From: Zygnema cylindricum
Taxonomy: Eukaryota; Streptophyta; Zygnematophyceae; Zygnematales; Zygnemataceae
Length of the DNA stretch: 64,000 bases
NCBI GenBank assembly: GCA_037447655.1
Contig: JBBHKE010001902.1
Coordinates: 372,062 to 436,061, forward strand
Direction of reading: 5' to 3'
Shown: positions 56,835 to 64,000 of the stretch, piece after piece
Layout: every line of letters starts with the position of its first letter
How positions within the stretch are numbered: position 1 is the first letter of the stretch
Translations under genes and position numbers: made by a program
Notes under the pieces: generated by a model
Told to the model about the DNA's origin: nothing
The model's input: only the letters and a program-made list of their open reading frames with translations
Database searches by the model: none

Positions 56835-57927
56835 CAGAGGTCGCAAACGGTCAACCGAAACCGTGACCGACCGTTAACCGACCGCCCGCGCCGGATCCGG
56901 AACGGATTCGGTTGCCAAATTTTGGGGGTCGGGCAGTTACGGTCGGTTGACTCACCAGGGAAAAAAAAAACGGTCAGTTACGGTCGGTCAAACAAAAAAC
57001 CATAAAAAATGAAAATTTTGTACTTTTTTTTTCCAACATTATTGTTCTTTGTACTTTTGGTATCGTGGAAGTACGTGGCATCATGATTAGCGTCGCAAAT
57101 CTGACACGGTACTGTAGTAAGCTATTTAATTCGCAAATCAAAGGGAACGCGACAAAGCGTCGCAAATCTGACACGATAGTACACTATTCATTTCGAACAT
57201 CTTAGGGAAATCGACAAAGCGTCGCAAATCTGAGACGATAGTACACTATTCATTTCGAAAATCTTAGGGAAAGCGACAAAGCGTCTCAAATCTGACACGG
57301 TAGTACAATATTTATTTCGCAAATCTTAGGGAACGCGACAAAGCGTCGCAAATCTGACACAGTACACCGCCTATCGTTATTAGCGTGTAAATTTTTTTAG
57401 CGTATACGAATAATTAGCGTGGTTTACGCTAATTGGGAATTTGAAAATTTTCGAAGTAATCGTCTATTCTAATTAGGAATTAGGGTTTTTTTCAATTAGT
57501 GTGGATAATTCTATTTGAGAATAATAAAAAAAAAAGCGGGACGGAATTAGCGTACACAACGCTAATAACGATTGGCGGTGTAGTACACTATTCATTTCGC
57601 AAATCTTAGGGAACGCGACAAAGCGTCGCAAATCTGACACGGTAGTAACACTATTCATTTCGCAAATTTTTAGGAACGCGACAAATCTTAATTATTGGCT
57701 TATTCCGTCGTACATTGATTAATTTTGTACTTTTTCGGTTACGGGCGGTCACGGTTAGTCGCGAAAAATCAAGATTCGGTTAATTTTTTTTTTCGTAAAC
57801 GACGGTCGGTTAACGGTTAACAATTTGGGAGCGTGACAAAACTCGGTCGGGCGTCGGTTACTCAGATTTTGAAAAAAAAAAAACGGTCGGTTTCGGGTAT
57901 GATTTTTTTTTACTTTTGCGACCTCTG
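56835..57927 (+). mobile_element. hAT-type DNA transposon (copy G1)
   Basis: 1093 bp with inverted ends CAGAGGTCGCAAA and a perfect 8-bp target duplication GCTTGAAT (56827-56834 and 57928-57935). Subterminal GTCGGTTAACGG-type repeats match copy G2 in inverse orientation. It contains the roughly 62-bp tandem units and a J-type MITE. No transposase. Confidence 0.94.
57363..57582. mobile_element. J-family MITE in hAT G1
   Basis: 220 bp, left end TACACCGCCTATCGTTATTA, right end inverse of TACACCGCCAATCGTTATTA, flanked by TA and inserted inside the 62-bp tandem array. It is a shorter relative of the copy at 52419-52926 (shared TAGCGT and AGCGGGACGGAATTAGCG). Confidence 0.84.
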
Positions 57928-57935
57928 GCTTGAAT

Positions 57936-58500
57936 GTTTTTTGCCAACCCACTCTTTACCATCGTACGAATATATCGCGATTGTTATCGAGTATCGACCC
58001 AGTAACCGATCGCAATTGCATCCCAATATTATCCATATTGGTACACAAGACCGATATATCGATTACTGGCAAGAGGCTCTGCACCTCTGATACAAAACAT
58101 GAAAAATCCTTTAATTGAAATTCCCTCTAGAGAAAATGACAAAATGTCTATTTTCACGGAGAGCCCTTTGTTGAGTTCGTCGTATGTAATGATTAATAAT
58201 GGTTCAAGCTACTCAAATCCTATTGGTCCATGCTATTTTTTAGAGGAAAAGTGCTCGTGGATTCGTCAATTTTTTGGACTACAGTACCGAAGAGCTCTCC
58301 GTCACTATGCACACGTCATCATTTTTTTACGGGAGGCACTTTTGCGATTTGAAGCGATCTGTACGTGGCGTATGAGTACCTCATCCGTACAAAACTGTAC
58401 AGATATGGTACAAAGAGCCAAAGATTATCGATTACCTTTTGAGTTTTGACTTTTCAAATTCGGGAATGTTCTCTTCTCGACCGCCTAGCCTGCTTTTTGG

Positions 58501-58531
<31 letters not shown>

Positions 58532-59098
58532 ATTAGCCACACGAGTGATTTATGGGCCGGTCGTCCGATTTAAAAATAATGCGACACATGAGAAGCATGT
58601 CATTCCCAATGAAGTCACGTAACAGCAATTATCGTTGACGTTTGTACTTCCGCGTCAATATCTCCACCGACAAGTTGGTTCATGATAGAGAATCTCCAGC
58701 GCGGTGATTTCAATACCGACAAAAATAAAATAAATAATATCGCGATCATACTGTTTCGAGGATTTTTTCAGTGGCCCACATCCGTACGTCCAAATCTTGA
58801 GATGAGTCACGACGCATACTATTTGGCATAATCCGTACAAATCGCCTTGGTCGCTATGTGCGCGTACTTTTTCCACCCGGTCTATGATTGGACCACGTGA
58901 GCCTTTTTTTTCCTTTGGTCCCGCGTAATCATTTCTGAGTTAGCGACTCGTAGCGTACTTTTTAGGGCCGTCACCAGCGCGCCAACCCTCGTCAGCATGC
59001 AGTAAATCTGATTAGTTGGGTGACCTTCCGTTTTACGGATGTCTCGCCGTACAGAAGAGTTAGGTCACGAGACTAGACAGTAGGACACTACGCGCATC
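57936..59098. other. Spacer with poly-T tract
   Basis: No gene recognised. An uninterrupted T run of about 25 lies near 58507-58532. GATATATCG motifs occur at about 58050, as in element K. Confidence 0.4.
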
Positions 59099-59623
59099 GT
59101 TATTAGTGTCAACGACACTAATTTGGGTTCTTAAAATTTTGATTTATTGCCTCAAATAGGATACATGTTAATTTTTCCTTGACGTTAATTAAGGATCCGT
59201 ACAAAATAGCGTAAAGGACGAATTACAATAATATCTAAATAGTGTGGTATACGGTCGATGTCAGACCGTACATAAATGTACCTTTTCAAGTGAAAATTTC
59301 ACAAAAAATGAGTTAAATCAGACGCGCACGCATAGGATCGTGCGCTAAAAAAACGGGATTGTTCTGACACGTAAATTAGTCTTACATGAACGGATATTTA
59401 AATTTCACGACGGTGTACGATTTTTAATATTTTGTACGGATACATATATTAATGTATATAATCGTACAACGAATATTCCATTTTTGCCGTTCCCAAATTA
59501 GCATAAACGCCGAAATTAGAATACACCTTTTTAAGAAAAAAAAAAAATCTTAATTAGCGTCAATGACGGTATATTTACTTCCACACTATTTAAACTTTGA
59601 CACTAATAACGATGTGCGGTGTA
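59099..59623. mobile_element. J-family MITE
   Basis: Left end TACGCGCATCGTTATTAGTG (three bases of the terminus lost), right end inverse of TACACCGCACATCGTTATTA. The interior is close to the inverse of 50030-50569 (shared GGTCTCACATCGACCG-type and CGCACGATCCTATGCGTG stretches). About 525 bp, non-coding. Confidence 0.8.
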
Positions 59624-60473
59624 GTGTTGGGTATCGAGGACCGTTTTCCAATATTCGATATATATCGAATTTCAGGTACCCGATAATCGATATATCGCTT
59701 CGATACATAGAATTTCAAACCATCGCGATATATCTCCTATATATCGCCGATATATCGTATTGTCAATATATCGAAGCTAAAAAATAATAATAAAAAAAAA
59801 ATCCCACAGGTTTTCAAAGTCTCGTGACTTCGGACAAAGTGACTGTAAAATCTTTGCCGGAAATAAATACGGTTTTTTCCTGAAAGTCAGCAGAGTGAAG
59901 GAGATCTCTGAGGTACATTGACGAGGTACACTTGTGAAGTACACGTACATCATACGCAAGTACGATTTTCCAAACGAAAAAGGTTGGTTTCTAGATATTC
60001 GATGATTTTTGAGATTTGGTAGTCAGCTTACGTGAAACCACTCATATCAGAACACGTATGTAAAACTTTTTGACAAAAGATACGCGATGTACCTGAGGCC
60101 TCTGTAATACATAAATTTTATTGTTTGTACTATTACAAAGACCTCCTCGTGTAATCATACCCCAAATAATTAATCATTAGAATTTCAGAATTAGTACTTT
60201 TTTGTCGGTTACATTTTGCGGCGTCTACCTTTAAGTCACGGAACGAAAATCACGGCGTACGTGGCGTATTAGACAATTTGACTTTTTCGCTAAAATATCA
60301 TATTATATAAAAAAATTAAAAAATTAAATTTAAAAAATACTATATATCGCGATATATATCGTGATAATTTATGTTGATCTCGGTACGATATATCGAGGAT
60401 CTTGCTCGATCGATATTCGATATATCGAATATCGATATTATCGCGATTTGAATTTACCCGATACCCAACGCTA
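59622..60473. mobile_element. Element K, palindrome-rich TIR element
   Basis: Ends TAGTGTTGGGTATCGAGG and, inverted, TAGCGTTGGGTATCGGGT, so TA-flanked with about 14-bp inverted repeats. Both subterminal zones are packed with ATATATCG and CGATAT motifs (for example 59649-59770 and 60340-60445). A J-like end (TAATAGCGATTGGCGGTGTA) follows immediately at about 60476-60495. No coding. Confidence 0.6.
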
Positions 60474-62798
60474 CTAATAGCGATTGGCGGTGTAGTTAGA
60501 AGTTGCAATATTCTCACGCTGATTACGGCGTCAAGCGAATCACGCTAAAACGTACTTCTTGCCGTACAGGAGCCATCGGCACTCTTGGAATGAAGTAATG
60601 AACGCTTTGACTTACACGACAGTCAGCACGTGTAGGCTCATGTCTAGATATGACCACCACGTGGAGCGTCCACGATTGTAGTCCACAGTCAGCATGTTGT
60701 TGAGAGAGTGATACGACATAAAATTGTACAAATACCGTACGAGTCGAAACTTTTCAAATCCATTCCCGCCACATAACGCAAGACTACTTTTGCACGCTTT
60801 ACCATTCGTACCGTACCGTACTATCCACATTGCGCGAATCGCGCTGATGGATGTTGGCGAGTGCGGCGCTTGGCGTCGTCGGCACACATGGCGACTGCGA
60901 GCATCCGTGGTCGCAACGAGCACCTCGAGGCCGGCTGCAACTGACGTCACCTACATCACTTTCACGCGTGTGAACCTTCGTACACGTGGCAAAATCTCCT
61001 ACCGTACAGCCATTTTGGCGGGTAAAAGACCGCTTTATTTCTTTAGACGTTTTTTTATTTTTATAAGTGGTCCCCTCAGGAAAGTCCATAAATATTTCGT
61101 TTTACATTACATTTCGCCCGTCCAATAAAACGCTTCATCTAGGTAACAAACCACAGTACTGTAGCGAGCACTTCGCCTACGAGACAATTGTTTCCACCAA
61201 TCAGATTCTATTACTGTAGTGCATAAGGCAAGATTAACAACTGGTCTCTGTTAGAATTGATATTTGCTATAGAATTTTGCCAGTACAGCCTCACCTAGCT
61301 CTCAAAGGATAGAAACGAAGTAAGCCGACACGTCACAGTCCACATTGTTTCAGCACAGTACTGTACTGTACAGTACACCGTAAATCGTTATTAGCGTATA
61401 GAAATTATTAGTGTATATAATGAATTAGTGTCATGTACTCTAATTTGTGTATCAATACCATTTTCAAAAAAATGTTTAATTGTAATTTCTCCATAACGCT
61501 GATCTGGGTAAACATGATCCGCCGTCGTAGCATATACTGTAAAATAGGTAGAAGTACAAAATCTGACAATCCATACGTCGTGGCGTCCGTCCCCTAAAAG
61601 ATTCCATAATTCTATTTTGGGTTTGCGAATGTACAATCATTACACCGTGCATAATTATACGTTAATAGGTACGAGTATAAATTGTCGAAATGTACTGATA
61701 TGTGTACTTTCACTAAAGTTCATTCGTGACTCTAATAAGCGTTTGTTTCGCACGCGGTGAATATGGTTACAGGAAAATAGGTGCGAGTACAACGTATGCG
61801 AAACGTTCATCGTCACGTCGTATAGTCGAATCTATGCATCGGGCTGTAAAACGCAGTTACGTTACAACTCTATGAAACCGTACAATTTCAATATGATCAT
61901 TCAGTTAGATTTGTATTGTACAATGAACGAAACTATAACGGGAGGTATTATATGTGTACGTTTCGTTCCACATAACGTACATTGAACTCAGTGATTGATT
62001 TTCATTTCCTTGTCGTTCGCGGAGAGAAGAACGTTGTGTGACGTTAAATGAGGACCCTTAATCTTAATTAGGTGCCCGGTGGGTTGCTCTATTAGAATCA
62101 ATGCATTGTAATATTGGGTCTTAAGACTAATAATGATGCGTAACTTAGAACAAACGTCAAACCAACCTCTTATTAGTATCACTGTAAATTCTAATTGAAC
62201 TTAAAACGACCAAAAAAACATATATTAGGATACATGTTAATTCTAATTGGCGGTAATCCAGCGACGAAGGCTGATCATGCGCCGTCATAAGATTATCATT
62301 GGCTGTTGCCGAAAACACGTGGCATGTTCATCATCCACGCATTCCCAAAGTTGGTCGTGTTTCATAGATGACGTTAGAACAACCGATTGTCGGAGTAACG
62401 ACGGCGCATTTTTTCCAATCATCCTTTTGCCGTACAACTTGTAAACTGAAGGTGTTTCTATGGCGCTATGAACATTACACTGACGACGTAAGTTTTGAAA
62501 TATTTTGGCAATTTTTAAGCAAATTTTTACGAGATCTCGCTTCTATTCCCGCGTTTTGAAATATGATTAAATTGAAAGTTGTGCTAAAATTCAAATTTTG
62601 GATTTTAAACGAAAATTTTAAAATGGCAAATCCCTCCATTATTACCGCTCAAAATCATTTTCATTTGCATTTCGTGTATTATATAAATGTATTTGTGATA
62701 ATGGCAACAATACTATCGCTCCTTCTTCCTCGTTTGCTTGGGTTGCCATTTCCTACCCTTTCGGCTGCCCCTACTTGTTATTTGTTAGGTGATATTAA
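60474..62798. other. Spacer with decayed J-type ends
   Basis: J-like left ends TACACCGTAAATCGTTATTA (about 61376) and TTACACCGTGCATAATTATA (about 61641), and a weak right end TAATAATGATGCG near 62129, suggest old MITEs. The open frame 60724-61128 (+) has no recognised domain. Confidence 0.4.
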
Positions 62799-63180
62799 GT
62801 GTTTGAGAGTATGTGGACCCTAAATAGAATTTGGGGCGCCAACCCGAGCAATAACAACAACAATCGCCATAACGCTCAGGTTGAAAACGATGAGGGAAAT
62901 GAGAGGAACGACGAGGAAAACGCACTTCCGAACGAGGATGAGAGTGAGGCGGAAATCGAAACGTTGGTAGACCCGACAGCCATTGTGGAAGGTTTTTTTC
63001 CGTCTTCGGCCAATATTAGAGGACATGTCTCCCGCCGTCAAGTTCAACACGTGTCCACCAAGGCAACTCGGATGCGAGTAATACACTAGATGTTGAAGGA
63101 CTGTGAAAATAACGGCTCAGCTGAACTCATTCGAAGGACCATAAGAAAGTTTCCCGAGCATTTTACGGGAGTGTACGGTA
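62799..63180 (+). CDS. Possible exon, acidic protein with basic helical end
   Basis: A plus frame of 96 codons: low-complexity Asn run (SNNNNNRHNAQVENDEGNE), very acidic middle (EDESEAEIETLVDP), then HVSTKATRMRVIH and a TAG at 63087-63089. The same frame continues past the stop with MLKDCENNGSAELIRRTIRK and FPEHFTGVYGTSK up to a possible splice donor AAGTAAGC (63183-63190). This could be the first exon of a repetitive-element or host protein with a helix-turn-helix-like start. The real start codon and family are uncertain. Confidence 0.3.
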
Positions 63181-64000
63181 CAAGTAAGCCCTTTCAAGCA
63201 AACTTTCTCCCATTTATTAATTGATTTCGTTTCCTCCTCCTTTTATGTTATTATTATCATTCACAATGTGTTGTTATATTTTAAATTTGTGGTGCTTTTA
63301 AATTTTTTGTACAGTATTATTTTTGAACGTCGCCTTTCTCTCTCAAACTCCATACTGACTTCTCACTAACTCTGTATTAGTGCGAGATTTTCTATGTTGT
63401 CAACTACTTTGCATTGTTTTGTTGTTTTTTAGTAATATTTTTCGAGTGTCTTGCAATTTCCTTATGGCGACAGCCTACTAGCGATGACGTGTCTTTGTCG
63501 CGGTGGACGCGACGACACCATGTCGGCACTTCAATGATTGATAAGACAAACATAATTTAATGGATGAGGATACCTCGTTAGTTCGAAAGTGCAAATGACG
63601 GACGACCGTGGCTCGTCGTTTAGACCAAACCAGCGACGACATTAGTTCAAATTATCCAACGTTGGTATTCTCGAATGTAATTCGCGGACGACGACGTTGT
63701 TTCGTCGAACCAATATCGGGAAACTCGAATAGAGTTGAACGAGCGACGACATTCTGTCGTCGCTCGAATATCTGTGTATAAGTCGCAGGGCCAACGGTTC
63801 AATTTTCTAACTGTAAATATTGAACTATTTTTACAGTTGGACTGTCCGGGTTTAGGTGTGAATAAAAGAGCGTCTTTTAGGTTGTGTTTCACTCCCACAA
63901 TTTTGTTTTTTCAATTTTTTCGCTTAAACAATATATTTTTTTTTTAAATGGAGGGCGGCCAACGACCATTCAAACGAGCGCGCTCTGCCATTCCGAGGCG
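63181..64000. other. Spacer with a perfect hairpin
   Basis: No gene seen. CGAGCGACGACA (63740-63751) and TGTCGTCGCTCG (63755-63766) form a perfect 12-bp stem with loop TTC. GCGACGACA and relatives recur at 63501-63515 and 63632-63641. Confidence 0.55.

Overview
The window is nuclear DNA of a plant-lineage (streptophyte) eukaryote. It holds many layers of broken LTR retrotransposons and small DNA transposons, plus one convincing host gene, a four-exon R2R3-MYB on the minus strand (40318-42920). Plant affinity rests on the MYB repeats, on Ty1/copia and chromovirus proteins of plant type, and on a primer-binding site that fits the plant initiator tRNA. GTAC is very common from 41 kb onward. A charophyte alga or early land plant is my guess; the sequence does not prove it.

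Left part (1-27134): an old copia element (E, minus) was entered by a Ty3/gypsy chromovirus, which was then hit three times by related copia elements: A (1542-7899, +, duplication CCACT), B (8696-15096, -, GATGC/GATCC) and D (16218-22543, -, GAATT). Removing A, B and D rejoins the gypsy ORF. Its chromodomain is split by A, and the same frame runs on for several hundred codons past the chromodomain. E also carries an 835-bp collapsed copia fragment in the opposite orientation.

Middle (27135-37104): an LTR-like piece with a 54-bp tandem repeat, degenerate sequence, then the youngest copia, C (30747-37104, +), whose 1049-bp LTRs differ at only about 15 positions by eye.

Elements A-D share an unusual plan. 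The Gag start codon lies inside the LTR, exactly 20 nt before its end. The primer-binding site directly after the LTR is therefore translated as part of Gag. That site complements the anticodon arm of initiator tRNA-Met (half-tRNA priming, as in Drosophila copia) and not its 3' end. Each LTR also holds a tRNA-like module on its antisense strand.

Right part (40-64 kb): the MYB gene has a CT-rich leader and a 17-copy 11-bp GTAC-rich array upstream. Beyond it lie TIR and foldback elements (X family), two hAT elements with clean 8-bp duplications (48782-51101 CTAAAGGT; 56835-57927 GCTTGAAT), a TA-flanked MITE family (J), a palindrome-rich element (K), and a non-autonomous LTR element H (48204-54915, duplication ATAAA) that carries hAT sequence in both LTRs. 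No rRNA, functional tRNA gene or CRISPR array was recognised.
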